64,000 nt of DNA from Eutypella sp. D-1. Lineage: Eukaryota; Ascomycota; Sordariomycetes; Xylariales; Diatrypaceae. The translations under genes were made by a program, and so were the position numbers. The DNA lies in NCBI GenBank assembly GCA_023313575.1, contig JAJTTP010000016.1:124001-188000 (forward strand), given 5' to 3'. Position 1 is the stretch's first letter; the number at the start of each line of letters is the position of its first letter. Of the stretch, positions 12,219 through 23,792 are shown one piece after another. Under the pieces are notes generated by a model, which was not told where the DNA came from, made no database searches, and saw only the letters and a list, made by a program, of their open reading frames with translations.

Positions 12219-15200
12219 ATGGAGCCCAACGTTGTCCGCTTTCTCAACGATAAGCTCTATGACAAGCGGAAGATAGGAGCCCTAGAGTATACCCCCATTT
12301 CCTTTCTATAAACCCCCTTTCCCCTTCTTCCTTCACCGTCCTGATAATTGTGCGTTGGTACCTAGTCTTGAACGGCAAATTCGTGAACTGGTCGTCACCA
12401 AAGACTTCCCACGGATTCAAGCCATCCTTGACCAACTATGTAATGAATACGCCTACGCCGTGCACCAGCCACATGCTCGCAATGGCGGTTTGATCGGGCT
12501 GGCCGCAGCCGCCATTGCCCTGGGACCAGTAAGTCTTCCTGGCGCCCAACTGTCCATGCTATCCTTATTGACCTGACTACAAGGAACTACCGAGATATCT
12601 CGAGGTTATTGTGCCTCCTGTATTGGCCTGTTTCGTCGACCAAGATGCCCGGGTGCGCTATTACGCATGCGAGTCTATGTATAACATCGCAAAGGTTGCG
12701 AAAGGAGAAATCTTGAGATATTTTAACCACATATTTGACGCCCTCTGCAAGGTATGTTTCTAATCCCTATATTGGCTGCGCCGCGAATACATAATGATGA
12801 AATATATCCCTGACTTACGCTGCGCCTTAGCTGGGGGCTGATTCTGAGCTGTCCGTCAAAAATGGCGCGGAACTACTTGATCGTCTCATCAAAGACATAG
12901 TTGCCGAGTCGGCCGCTACTTATGTTTCTGTTCTGGAAGCGAAGGACCCCGATGCCCCTGATGATCAGCCAGAACCTCCAACCGCTTTCTCCCTTCCCAA
13001 GTTCATCCCCTTGTTGAAGGACAGAATCGGGGCTATCAACCCTTTTACGCGGAATTTCTTGGTAGGCTGGATCATGCTTCTTGATTCTATCCCTGATCTG
13101 GAATTGGTCACCTACCTACCTGAGTTCTTCGGTGGACTCCTCAAGTTCCTCAGCGGTAATAACCGGGATGTCCACGCCACTACCAAGACTTGCTTGGAGA
13201 GGTTCCTAAACGAGATCAAGCGTATATCGCGGGTCAAGAAAGGAATTGCGGAGAGCAAGAGGTCAAAGGGTGATGGAAAGAGAAAACGGGAGGAATCTGT
13301 CGACAGCGACAGTGTACAACTTGGTCCTGATGAAGTTGACGACGCAGGTTCTACTACAGCAAATGACGAAGACGACATCAGTAGCGAGGATGACTGGATA
13401 CCGGGTCAAGATGTGCAGATCAATTATAAAGCGATTCTTGAGATCTTGACTGCTACTCTTGACTCGCCTCTAGGTGAGATACTGTCTCGAAATTACCTTA
13501 CTAAACGCCAGAGCTAATACTTCGCAGAGGAAGATAGTCTTTTAGAGAGCCTCCGGTGGATAGTTTCCTTCTTGGATATCTGTCCCGAGGAAGTTTTGCC
13601 CTTCACACCCAAGATTCTAGCTCACCTACTCCCCGCGATGGCTAGCGGTGTAGAGCCAATTCGCCAAGCCGCCGCAAGGGTTAACACCTCGTTGATGGAT
13701 TACATCGTTTCCCTGACGGATGAGACCGAATCACAGCAGAGCAAACCGCCATCTCGCGCTCAGACATCGCTGAATCTCGACCGCCCGGAGGGATCGTCTA
13801 GTACACGAGCCTCTCTGTCGAGTGCTCGCGAAACGGACCCCCGTAGCCCTACCCCGGCCCAAAACCGTCGTGGGCCAACACCGGTGGCGCCAGAACATCC
13901 CGCAGCGAATCTCGACTATGCTGCTGCTGTGAATTCGTTGACTCTGCTGTTCTTAAATGATCACGAGGAAACGCGGGTTGCAGCTTTAACGTGGCTCATC
14001 ATGCTACATCGCAAAGCGCCGCGAAAGATCGTCGCGTTCAACGATGGCACTTTCCCGGCTCTCCTGAAAACCCTCTCTGACCCAGCAGAAGCCGTCGTCA
14101 CAAAAGACCTGCAGCTTCTTTCGCAAATTTCGAGGAATAGCGAAGATGACTACTTCTCGAACTTCATGGTCAGTCTCCTACAGCTATTCTCGACGGACAG
14201 GAGACTACTAGAGACGCGGGGTAACCTAATCATACGTCAACTATGCATGAGCCTGAGCCCTGAACGGATCTACCGGACCTTGGCTGAGACGATCGAGAAA
14301 GAAGAGGATCTTGAATTTGCCAGCATCATGGTGCAGAACCTGAACAATAACCTCATCACGGCGCCAGAGCTGGCAGATCTCAGAAAACGGCTGAGGAACC
14401 TCGAAACAAAGGTATATCCTGCTAGCTCGGTGAATCACGCCTGGCATGCTAACATGCGTATAGGACGGCCAGACCTTCTTCGTGGCACTGTTTCGTTCAT
14501 GGTGCTATAATGCCGTGGCGACATTCTCTCTATGTCTGCTTGCACAAGCTTACGAGGCAGCATATCATCTCTTGCAAATATTGTAGGGCCTTCTCCAGCC
14601 GAGACTGTTCAGTAGGAGGCTTGGCTTTGCTAACCGGTAGCGACAGTGCCGAACTTGAGATGACGGTCAATATCCTCATCCAGATCGACAAATTGGTGCA
14701 GTTGATCGAGTCGCCGGTGTTCACATGTGAGTCGGATGCCCCTATATATACCCAGATAAACTAACTTGTTTCGCGATCTAGACCTGCGACTGCAGCTGCT
14801 TGAACCTGAGAAATATCCGTACTTGTACAAATGCCTGTACGGGCTTTTGATGCTTTTACCCCAGTCGTCTGCTTTTGCTGCTTTGAAAAATCGTTTGAAC
14901 AGCGTGAGCTCAGTTGGGTACCTGCACATTGCACCTAGACCGTATGTAACCTCTTCCGCTGTACCACAGTCTCATTCCCGACAAGGTTCGGTGGCCGAGG
15001 CAGTTTCTTCTATCCAAAACCCTGTTCCGCGCCCCAAAGTAACAACACATGACACTCATGCTTCCTCGTCCAGTACTGTCACTACCCCTAGCTCGTCGAA
15101 TTATGATCGTCCAAACAGGCTAGGAGTGAAGGGTCGCGAAGAGAACATTATCAGGTGGGACCAGCTTCTGGAGAAGTTCAGGAGCGTACAGGACAAGGCG

Positions 15201-15443
15201 AGGCGGGCGCAGCGACGAATGAACGGAGGCATCCTTGATGATGGCCCCGACCTGCAAGGTCTGCGACTCACTGACAATGCTGGCGGCGACGGACTGAAGG
15301 ATCCGGCGCGACCTGCCGGCCCTCCGGTGCCGCAGAAAGATCCCGCCCCACCACCGGCGCCGAAGCGGACTAGCGGTCTGGGCAGGCAGTTCGGTAGACT
15401 GGGAGGCGCCGTGTCCGGCCGGACTAGGAAATCACAGGGCTAG
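12219..15443 (+). CDS. VAC14: Vac14, scaffold of the PI(3,5)P2 kinase/phosphatase complex
   Basis: Eight exons: 12219-12286, 12366-12528, 12584-12751, 12831-13473, 13528-14411, 14464-14582, 14641-14726 and 14782-15443. All introns are 52 to 79 bases, GT-AG, and keep phase, giving 930 residues (yeast Vac14 is about 880). The N-terminus is HEAT-repeat-like ([20 protein letters not shown], then [14 protein letters not shown]). The C-terminal part, from about [20 protein letters not shown] through the segments [19 protein letters not shown] and [18 protein letters not shown], matches the Vac14 Fig4-binding region. The tail is Pro/Gly-rich and disordered. Vac14 holds Fab1/PIKfyve kinase and Fig4 phosphatase together on the vacuole or endosome, controlling PI(3,5)P2 and vacuole size. 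The middle segment at about 290-350 is Ser/Pro-rich and probably species-variable. Confidence 0.94.
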
Positions 15444-15814
15444 TTAGTCACGTCGCCACACGCCGGCCCGCCCACACACACATCGACGGCGGATCTATTC
15501 GATTACCGCAGCAGCAGCAGATTGTTTCTCTAGTCTTGATATCTGTACGGGGTAGGAGTGAAGGCGAACGGGAGCAAATAGGAATTACAATGACCAATAA
15601 TAGCGTAGCGTTTTTTGGCACGATCTTTGTTGGTTGCTCAAAGGGGGGAGGGGAGGGAAGGGATACACATTGTAGTAGCATCACATCATCGTCATCTTCA
15701 TTGCACACGCACACGCAAATACCCAGAGCATGGTGTATGGATGGATATACAGTCTTACGCGGCGCTTCGTACATAAGGGGGTTAATACATGTAGGGTTTT
15801 AATGTCAAGACTTC

Positions 15815-15841
15815 TTTTTTTTTTTTTTTTTCTTTTTTTTT
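15815..15841. repeat. Poly-T tract
   Basis: A 27-base T tract interrupted once by C, in the 3' flank of VAC14. Confidence 0.9.
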
Positions 15842-16111
15842 GGCTTTGCTAATTTGGCCTAGACCCCTGATGGTTTCAATTTAGCATTCATTGGTTTTGA
15901 TTATCACCCCTACCCTACCGCTACGAATGGCATTCCGAATATCGTGAGTTAGTTAGATCAAAGATAGGTTTTTATTCCCAATCGTGCAATCTTATTCTCT
16001 CTGTTACAGCCCGCGATTTCCTCGCCAAGCGAGCGAGCGATGATGGACGACCTGGCTGGCTGGCTAGTACATATGCAGCGGTGATTGATCAAATGTGCCA
16101 ACAGCACCCAA

Positions 16112-16134
16112 ACACACACACACACACACACACA
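16112..16134. repeat. (AC)11 microsatellite
   Basis: An AC dinucleotide run in the 3' flank shared by VAC14 and the HAUS1-like gene. Confidence 0.9.
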
Positions 16135-16357
16135 ATATCCCTCCCTCTACCCAACCCCCAACGAACCCCGGTAAAACGCCAAACGCTTCCCCCATCTATC
16201 TCCAGCCGCTCGAGCTCGGGCCGAACATCGTTCCTCTGGCCCCCCCGCATTTGGGATAAAAAGAAATGAACAGAATTCACATAAAATGAGAACAGGCTGA
16301 TGCACGAAACGAAAAAAAAGGAGGGCGAGGAGGGATGGGGAGGGAACTGCACTGGAC

Positions 16358-17704
16358 TCAAGGCCGCCGACGAGTCTTAACAGGACTCTCGCGCTCAACG
16401 AGGCCCTCAAAGTGAGCATCGCGAAGAGCAGCAAGACGACGGAGTTCCGAGCGGAGAGCCTCGAGGTCCGCGCGCGCGGCATCGAGATCCGGGGGTAGAG
16501 GGGCAAAGCCATCCTCGAGACGGGCATCGAGGGCGCGCCGGCGCTCCAGCAGCGCCTCGTGCGCCTCCTCGTCCGCGCGCACGTCATCGACCGTCAGTGC
16601 CGGCGTGCCGCCTGACGCTCGCTCCGTCGCTGCTGCCTTCTGCTCGAGTTCTGGCAGACGGCCTGCGAGTGTTCGTACCGAGCGTTGGAGTTCGAGGTTT
16701 CGCCGGGCTAGACCTGCTAGGTCGTCGCTGTTGTTGCTGTTGCTGTCACCCTCTGCGCCCGCGGCCTGCGCGGAGTCCGCTTCGAAGTCGGAGTCGGAGT
16801 CCGAGCCAGCGTCTCCCCGTGAGTGTGAGTGTGAGTGTGAGTGACGGTTTGGGTTTCGCGGTGGGGTGCGGTCGAGTGCGGCGGGAGGGGAGTGGTCGGA
16901 GCCGCGGGCGCCGCCGCGGACGCGGCGTAGTAATTTCTCGACGCGGGCGGTCTCGGCGTCGACGTAGGACCGCAGCACGGAGACGCGGTGGGAGGCCATT
17001 TCGGCCTCGGCGGCGCGGCCCTTGAGCTCGACGAAGGCGGCCGCCAGCCCCGCGGGCGTCGTCGTCATTGCACCGTCGCCGTCGCCGTCAGACCCCGGCG
17101 GCAGTTCCCCGCCTAGCTCCACCGCCATCTCCGCCATGGCGTCCAGCGCCGCCCGTCCCTCGCGCGACAGGCCCTCCTCGAGCGCGCCCAGGATCCCCTC
17201 CACGATCTGCACGCCGTCTTCGTCGGCGGCGGCGGCGGCAACCCCTGGTTCCCCTTCCTGTTCCGGACTGTCGGGTTTCCTGCTGGCCTCCTTCTCCCGT
17301 TGTCTCTGTCTGTTCTGCTGTTGCTGTTGCTGTTGTTGCTGCTGCTGTTGCCGGATTTCGTCCAGGGCGGCCTCTTCAATGCGGGCAAGCTGGTCCCGTT
17401 CCTCGTCAGCGGCCTCATTGGCGGCGGCGAGGGCTAGTAGGGCCTTCAGGGTCTCGGGGTTGCGCTCGAACTGGGGCACGGTGGTCCACGAGGAGCGTTT
17501 GGCGGTGGGCTTAGCACCGCCCGATACGGAGGAGGCAGACGAGGAAGAGGATGAGGCGGCATATTTTCGACGCAGCCAGTCGTCGACGTAGGACCAGTCC
17601 TTGGCGGTGGAGGCGGCGGCACGGGCGACGGAGGGGGAAAAGATGGCAGCGTTGGACTGGTGATGGTGCTGATGCTGGTGGAGATGAGGTGCCAGATGTG
17701 CCAT
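16358..17704 (-). CDS. Augmin complex subunit HAUS1-like protein, expanded by low-complexity inserts
   Basis: A single open frame of 448 residues from the ATG at 17704-17702 to TGA at 16360-16358. After a His/Gln-rich start come IFSPSVARAAASTAKDWSYV and DDWLRRKYA, then a VPQFERNPETLKALLALAA block followed by a charged helix. This W-L-x-K / VP-x-x-E-x-N-x-x-T order is how HAUS1 begins. The rest is predicted coiled coil (for example LARRNLELQRSVRTLAGRL near the C-terminal third) with a poly-Gln run, an SDSDSDFE acidic patch and an HSHSHSHS repeat as inserts. HAUS1 belongs to the eight-subunit augmin complex, which recruits gamma-tubulin to existing microtubules in mitosis; moulds have it and budding yeast does not. 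The frame stays open far upstream, with an in-frame ATG near 17962, but that stretch encodes only Glu/Lys- and Thr/Pro-rich simple sequence, so the 17704 start is preferred. Confidence 0.62.
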   Translation of the reverse strand: MAHLAPHLHQHQHHHQSNAAIFSPSVARAAASTAKDWSYVDDWLRRKYAASSSSSSASSVSGGAKPTAKRSSWTTVPQFERNPETLKALLALAAANEAADEERDQLARIEEAALDEIRQQQQQQQQQQQQNRQRQREKEASRKPDSPEQEGEPGVAAAAADEDGVQIVEGILGALEEGLSREGRAALDAMAEMAVELGGELPPGSDGDGDGAMTTTPAGLAAAFVELKGRAAEAEMASHRVSVLRSYVDAETARVEKLLRRVRGGARGSDHSPPAALDRTPPRNPNRHSHSHSHSRGDAGSDSDSDFEADSAQAAGAEGDSNSNNSDDLAGLARRNLELQRSVRTLAGRLPELEQKAAATERASGGTPALTVDDVRADEEAHEALLERRRALDARLEDGFAPLPPDLDAARADLEALRSELRRLAALRDAHFEGLVERESPVKTRRRP

Positions 17705-19466
17705 CGTATCCTCCGGCGTAGGTGTCGGAGTTGATGGTATTGGTGTTGTCGGAGTCGGAGTCGGAATTAGTGCTTCCCTTCTTTTCTTGTCGTCGTCTTC
17801 TTCTTCTCCCCCCTTTATCTCCTTTTCCCCCTTTCCCCTTTCCTGACCCTTCTTCTCTCTTCCCTTTCCCTTTTCTTTCTCTTTCTCTTGTTTTTTAACC
17901 TCCTCTTGTGTTTCCGTCGATGGCCTTGTCACCTGTCTGATCAGCAAAAGCAAATTATAGGAGCACATCCCAATCCCTGTTTCATCATGACACTGCCATG
18001 GCCTGGGCGGAAAAGGATTTGTCTTTTCTTTGGAAAGGGGGAGGGAGGTGCAGGGGTGGTGACGTCGTCTCGGAGGTATTTTCACCCAAACCACCAGCAA
18101 GCCCACAAAGTGAAAAGGGAGAGGGAGGGGAAAGGAAGGGAAGGGAAAAGAAGAAACCGAAACTTGTCTCCGGTAGGAATTGTAAAGTTAAAGTAGGTAT
18201 GAGTGACTTACGGTGAAGGTCTTCTAATGTAGGTAGGTACCCAACGGTAAGGGGTCTTATCTATTTATTTATGTATGCGGTCTACACACACACAACACAC
18301 ACACACGGTTAGTTTAGTAAGTAAAGGTATGTAATACGGGTATGGGTAATGAGTATGCAAGGTAAAGTATGTAGGTATGGATATAGGTAAGGCCGGAAGA
18401 AAAAGGGCACCACTGCACGAACACCGTGGACCGGACTGTCGGGCTGCCGTGCTCCAAGGGGGCTGCTGCCGGACTGCCGGGGAAAGGAAAAAAAAAAAGA
18501 AGAGAAAATACATACTAGAAAAAATACATAAGGTAAGTACATACCCAAAAGCACATGCACATGCAGGAATTAGGTGTTAGGTGTGTGGAAGTTCCCACCT
18601 TGACAGACAGGTGGAAGCTTGACACTGGAGAACGGGCTTGACGGGGTTTATTAGACCGCAGACCGCATACCGCAAAAGATGGAGACCGGAGGGACGCGTT
18701 AAGACGTGCCTTAAATGTATGGAAGCCCTAAAAGTCATCCATACCTAGGTATACAAGCCCATATCTGTTGATCTTAGTGGGGTAAATACGCTAGGTCATT
18801 TATGGTAAAGTTTCTACTTAGGTATGCAGGTTGGGTGGGGGGTTTAGATGGATAACTGTTGCCAAGAATTAAGTGGGTAAATGACGGCTATTGTATGGGT
18901 CCGGACTCGATCTCAAAGTTGCAGGTGCAATTGCGACAAGTAAGTCAAAGTGGCCAGCTTGTCAATCAGCGCGAATTGCAGGGGGTCTTATTGTTAGCGA
19001 GTTACTTACAATTCGCACCAATATTACATTGTTGATACGAGTATACTCCCTATTGTTTTTTTGCTCGAGTCCCAATGCGAACACGTTTTGATGTAATGAA
19101 CATCCAGTTGGAATGGAAGGTGATATACTTGGACATTTCTAAATGCAACCTTGAAGGTTATTTGTATACATGTAGATAGATACATTTTCTACTGAACAAC
19201 TTTCCACTGCACTTTAGGCTAAAGGGTACCTCCCAGAGAGACTGGGTACCTAGAGTAGATAATTCTTCATTCCCTCATCTCTCTCTTTCTCTCCCTTTCC
19301 TCTTAAGTTTATCCTCCTCCATATTATTATCATTACCATCACCATCATCCAACCCACCCTTCAACGATTGATTTCAAAAAGGTGTAAAGAGGTTAACAAC
19401 CTCTCTGCTTGGTTGCCCTCTACCTCTACACCCACTGAATAATCATTGGTTATCACCATCGTCATC
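17705..19466. other. Intergenic, divergent promoter region (HAUS1-like / P58IPK-like)
   Basis: This separates two divergent starts. The left part (17760-17900) is strongly pyrimidine-rich on the plus strand, so the HAUS1-like mRNA leader would be purine-rich. Several TAGGTA motifs occur at 18230-18400 and 18740-18830. No gene seen. Confidence 0.6.
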
Positions 19467-21122
19467 ATGATCCTCCCTCTATCAAGTCTGGCCCTAGTGG
19501 CCACCACCGTCTTGTCTGCCTCTGGTCTCGTCGACGCCCTCTCACCACAGAATATACCTGCTGATACCCCTATCTCCATGCTGTTATCCTCTGCCCAGTC
19601 ACATTTAACCCGTGGCGAAACGAACGAAGCCCTGACTTACTACGATGCCGCCATTGCGCGCGACCCGAACGACTACCTCACTTACTTCAAGCGCGCTACC
19701 ACCTATCTCTCCCTCGGTCGCATGACCCAGGCAACCTCCGACTTCAACAAGGTCCTCGATCTCCGGCCAGGCTTCGAGGGCGCTCACATCCAACTCGGCA
19801 AGATCAAGGCCCGCAATGGCGACTGGGACGGCGCTCGTGAGCAATATACTCTGGCCAAGCATGTCGATGGTTCGGAAGACTATGCGAAATTGCTCGAGGC
19901 TCAGGGCGCTGCCCGCGTAGCCGAGGCCGCCGCTGCGAGTGGCAACTGGGACGAGTGCATCGCTCAGGCTAACGAGGCCATCGCAACCGCCAACCGCGCC
20001 GCGAACCTAAGGGAGCTCCGCGCGAAATGCCGACTCGAGAAAGGCGAGGTCGAGGAGTGGATGAGCGACCTGCAGCACATCCTACAGCTGAAGCCCGGCG
20101 ACACCACCCCGCATATGCAGATATCCGCGACCACCTTCTATGGACTTGGCGACTTCGAGCGAGGCCTGTCTCAGATCCGAAAGTGCTTGCACTCCGATCC
20201 CGAGTCTAAGCCTTGCAAGAAACTACTAAAGCAAGAGAAGAGCGTCGAAAAAATCGTCACGAAGGTTGACAGGGCTCTCGAGAAGAACCAGCCCATGACT
20301 GGTGTCAAGCATCTGGTCCCCTCTGGTAATGAGCCAGGCCTGATCAACGAAATCAAGGAACAAACACAGCAGCTAAAGAACGACGGCATCGTCCCTGAAA
20401 AGAGCCCTAATGCTTTGTTAAGCCGGTTGGTTGACTATGCTTGTCAGGCATACTATGAAGTGAGTTGACGCCCCAGTTTTCCCCAAGTATATCAAAAACA
20501 TATCAAGAATATCTACTTACATGTTACGCAGGCAAGCGGCAGGAAGGCGAGCCAGTATTGTCAGGAGGCCCTCGAACTGAACGAGAACTCCTTCTACGGT
20601 CTCCTCCACAAAGCCAAGACACAACTCGACGAAGAGGAGTTCGAAGCCAGCATCGCGACCTACAATAAGGCCGCCGAAGTCCGACCGGATAAGAAGGACG
20701 TCGTCAACCCGTTATTACAGAAGGCCCAGATCGGGCTCAAGCGCAGCAAGAACAAGGATTATTACAAGGTGCTCGGTGTGGCGCGCGACGCGGACGAGCG
20801 GCAGATAAAGTCGGCCTACCGTAAGCTATCGAAGCAATTCCACCCGGATAAGGCGGCCAAGCAGGGTATCGGCAAGGAGGAGGCCGAGAAGAAGATGGCC
20901 TCCATTAACGAAGCATACGAGGTACTGAGCGACCCCGAACTACGCCGCCGCTTCGACATGGGCGACGACCCCAACTCCCACGAGCAACAGGCCAATCCCT
21001 TCCACGGCAGTCCATTCGGTGGCGGTCACCCGTTCGGTGGCGGCGGCCAGCAGTTCCATTTCAAGTTCCCCGGGTCCGGAGGCGGATTCCAGGGCTTCCC
21101 CGGGGGTTTCCCGTTCGGTTAA
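19467..21122 (+). CDS. ER-lumenal TPR and J-domain co-chaperone, P58IPK/DNAJC3 type
   Basis: Two exons, 19467-20459 and 20532-21122, with a 72-base intron (GTGAGT donor, ACGCAG acceptor, phase 0), giving 527 residues. The chosen ATG yields a hydrophobic signal peptide (ILPLSSLALVATTVLSASGL). TPR units follow from about residue 40 to 390 (for example LTYYDAAIARDPNDYLTYFK). The J domain starts at about residue 409 (DYYKVLGVARDADERQIKSA) with the HPD triad at 435-437, and the C-terminus is a Gly/Phe-rich tail. The order of signal peptide, TPRs, J domain and G/F tail is that of DNAJC3/P58IPK, which stimulates the ATPase of BiP/Kar2 and helps secretory protein folding. There is no KDEL-type ending (it ends FPFG), so ER retention must work differently or be partial. 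Its 3' end faces the flavoenzyme gene 249 bases away. Confidence 0.9.
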
Positions 21123-21371
21123 AAAAAATTTCGGGGGGTGGGTGGATTTTTTGGGTGTGCGGCCGGAGTTTTGCGGTGTTTAACAAGTTATTGCTACAGA
21201 AGGGGTGGATTTAACGTGGTTGATTTTATACCAAGCGCTACAAATACGGTTCTTCGTCGATAGCAAGTTTATTATTTTTAAAAGGAAATAAATAAAACGG
21301 AGACTATTTAACGACATATTCTTTCTAACTGTAGTAACCCTCGCCAGCATCTCTCATTCCTTTTCCCCCCC

Positions 21372-23112
21372 TCAACTGAAAAGCCTAGGAACGGCATACT
21401 TAAACACATTCCGCGGATCATACTTCCTCTTCAGCTCAACAAGCGCATCATAATGCCCACCATAAATCTTCCCGTAATCCGCGTCATCATCATCGCGCGT
21501 ACCAACAAGCGAGACATACGAGGACTCAAGCACATTCCCCGGATCCACCTCCCGCAACTCCCGCAGCACGCGCGCCGCCCACTCCGCGCCCGCGGCCTCG
21601 AGCTCCGGCGTCGCTGTCGCCGCTACCAGCTCGACCATGTGGTGCGGGACGCGGGCGCCGAATACCGACGGCGGCGCTGTTCCGCTTACTGCGGCCTCCC
21701 GCAGCGTGTGCACGGCTAACCCGATACCGCCGCCCGGCAGCGCAGCAGTATGCTTCGCCAGGACCCCCGCGACGGCGGGCGTCAGCTGTGCCAGGTTCAG
21801 CGTGTAGCACCGCCCGTACGAGCCGAAGGTGACGAGGGACTCGTTGAACTCGGCGTACGCGGCTACGGATGTGGGCTTGGGGTCGTTGGCGATACAGGGA
21901 CCCAGGGCGGCGATCTTGTCGATCCATCGCCGGCCTTCGGTTTGGTCGTCTGATGCCCATGTTGCGCCGATCGCGAATACGCGGCCGAGGTGCGGGAGTT
22001 CGATGCCGAAGGGTTGGAGTTGGAGGGCGCGCGGGAGTGGTTCGTCGTCGGAGGAGGGGTGGAGGAGGGCTGAGTACCCCGCTGCGAAGGATGTCCAGGC
22101 TGCGTTGAGGTTGCTCGGGTCGAAAATTAGGAGGGATGTGAGGAGCTGGATGGTTTCTCCGTTAGCAAGAACGCTTATTATAGGGTAGGAAGTATGAAGG
22201 CACTCCGACGCCGGTTGGGATATACGCAGTCATGTCATGCGGGAAACTTTTTATAAGTCCTCGGTACTCTCCACTTCACTTCACTTCACTTACCTCCTTA
22301 AGCGGGTAAACCTTAACGGTAAGCTCGACGATGACGCCGAAGATGCCGCCGCCGCCCCGGATGCCCTTCAGGAGCTTCTCGTCGGCGTCGATGAGCTCGC
22401 CCCGCGCGTCCACGAGCCGCGCCCCCACGATCTGGTCTGCCCCTAGCCCGTACATCCCCGAGAACGGCCCGTAACCCCCGAGCGTCGCCCAGCCTACGTA
22501 TCCCACGCTGGCCACTGTACCCCTATATACCCCCAGGTTAGATCGTCGTCATAGCAGTATATACCCCGAGGTACACGCTAGCCTCCCGGGAAACCCTTAC
22601 ATTCCCAGACCAGACGCCTCGAAAGGGGTCTTCGGGGGCGGGCAATAACACGGGACGGGGATAGAATATCCAACTCACACAGGCGTGACCAAACCCAGGG
22701 GATCAAGCACCCTAGCGAGATCCCCAAACAAAACCCCACCACCCAACACAACAGTCCGGCGATCCTCCGCGACGCTTACGCGATCAAGACCACGGACATC
22801 GATGGTCAGAGCCCCCGGAACCTGGCTGCGGCCCGCGCAATCGTGGCCCCCGGCACGGACGACGAAGTCGACGCCCTCGCGCGCACAATACCGCACCAGG
22901 GTCTGCACCTCGGCCTCCGTGCGCGGGCGCGCGATCGCGAGCGGTGGCGCTGCGGAGGCTGGGGGGCGGATGTAGCATAAGCGTGCGGCGGCGAAGCCCG
23001 GGTCCGAGGGGGTTAGGAGGTCGATTGTCTGGCCGCTGCTCTCCTCTTGCTGCTCGCGGAGGTGCTGTTGTAGCGCTGCGAGGGTTTGGGCTGGGTTTGA
23101 GTCTGTGGCCAT
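21372..23112 (-). CDS. FAD-linked oxidoreductase, berberine-bridge-enzyme type (PCMH fold)
   Basis: Three exons on the minus strand: 23112-22679, 22522-22294 and 22145-21372, giving 478 residues. The first acceptor (TATATAG) was chosen because it restores LVTPV|GTVASVGYVGWATLG; the nearer CAG breaks the frame. The N-terminal FAD-binding PCMH domain carries RAGGHDCAGRS, where the His of GGH is the usual 8-alpha covalent flavin site. The C-terminal end IYGGHYDALVELKRKYDPRN is the BBE motif. The second flavin anchor, a Cys found in bicovalent members, is Trp or Ala here (GYVGWATLGG), so flavin is probably singly linked. No signal peptide is seen, so the enzyme is probably intracellular. Substrate is unknown; relatives oxidise alkaloids, sugars or polyketides, but no biosynthetic cluster surrounds it. 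Confidence 0.9.
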
Positions 23113-23776
23113 GGTCTCTATTCTTCTTCTTGTTCTTCTTCTTGGTTCAGAGTTCTTTTCTCCCGTATATATATATAAACACGATGTGTTCCCCGAACTA
23201 TCGGTCTTAGACGATGAAGCTAGGAGTAGAGAGGACGTTTTAGGAAGTGAACAGAGCAGAACAGAAGCGGAGGCGAGAGAAGCGATGGGATAAAAGAGGG
23301 CTTTTTGCTATTATATCTACTCCCCAGTACGTACGTACGAAATTCAAGATCTACCAACACGCCATTTCCAGTTATGCGAGGTACTTCTTCTTTCCTTCTT
23401 TGATGGGCCGCTCGCAAAGAGCCCACATCCCCATATACATGGATACCCCCTTACCTTGGCCCCTCTCCCCTCCTGCTTATAACCACGCCCAACGATATCC
23501 GCCTTGTTTCCTCGATCGATACTTGACTGGCTACTGTACGCACGACGTACGTACGTCGCTGGAGGCGCGAGGACACCGCGGATTCAAAAGCATGAGAGCG
23601 TGCTGAGCATAGGATTAGGATACGATAGAAGAGCGGGATTCCCAATCCCCAAGCTCCACTAGTCTGCTGCTCATGTATGTAGGCTTTTGGGCCCCATCCA
23701 CCGTCCACTCTAGTGCTTACAGACGAAATTCCAAGTAGGCGAGAAAAAGGTACCGGACCGCACAGGGAAGAAGGGT

Positions 23777-23792
23777 GGGGGGGGGGGGGGGG
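23777..23792. repeat. Poly-G run (16)
   Basis: A homopolymer of 16 G in intergenic DNA. Such runs are prone to length error in sequencing. Confidence 0.9.

Larger units (their letters stand above)
15444..16357. other. Intergenic between convergent VAC14 and HAUS1-like genes
   Basis: A 914-base stretch between two 3' ends. It holds only simple sequence: a long T-run at 15815-15841, with a single C, and an (AC)11 run at 16112-16134. No gene is seen; it is expected to contain both 3' UTRs. Confidence 0.65.

Noticed and set aside
17022..17591. A 189-codon plus-strand frame opposite the HAUS1-like gene
   Set aside because: It translates the complement of poly-Gln and Ala-rich coding DNA (Ser, Cys and Ala runs) and has no start context or domain.
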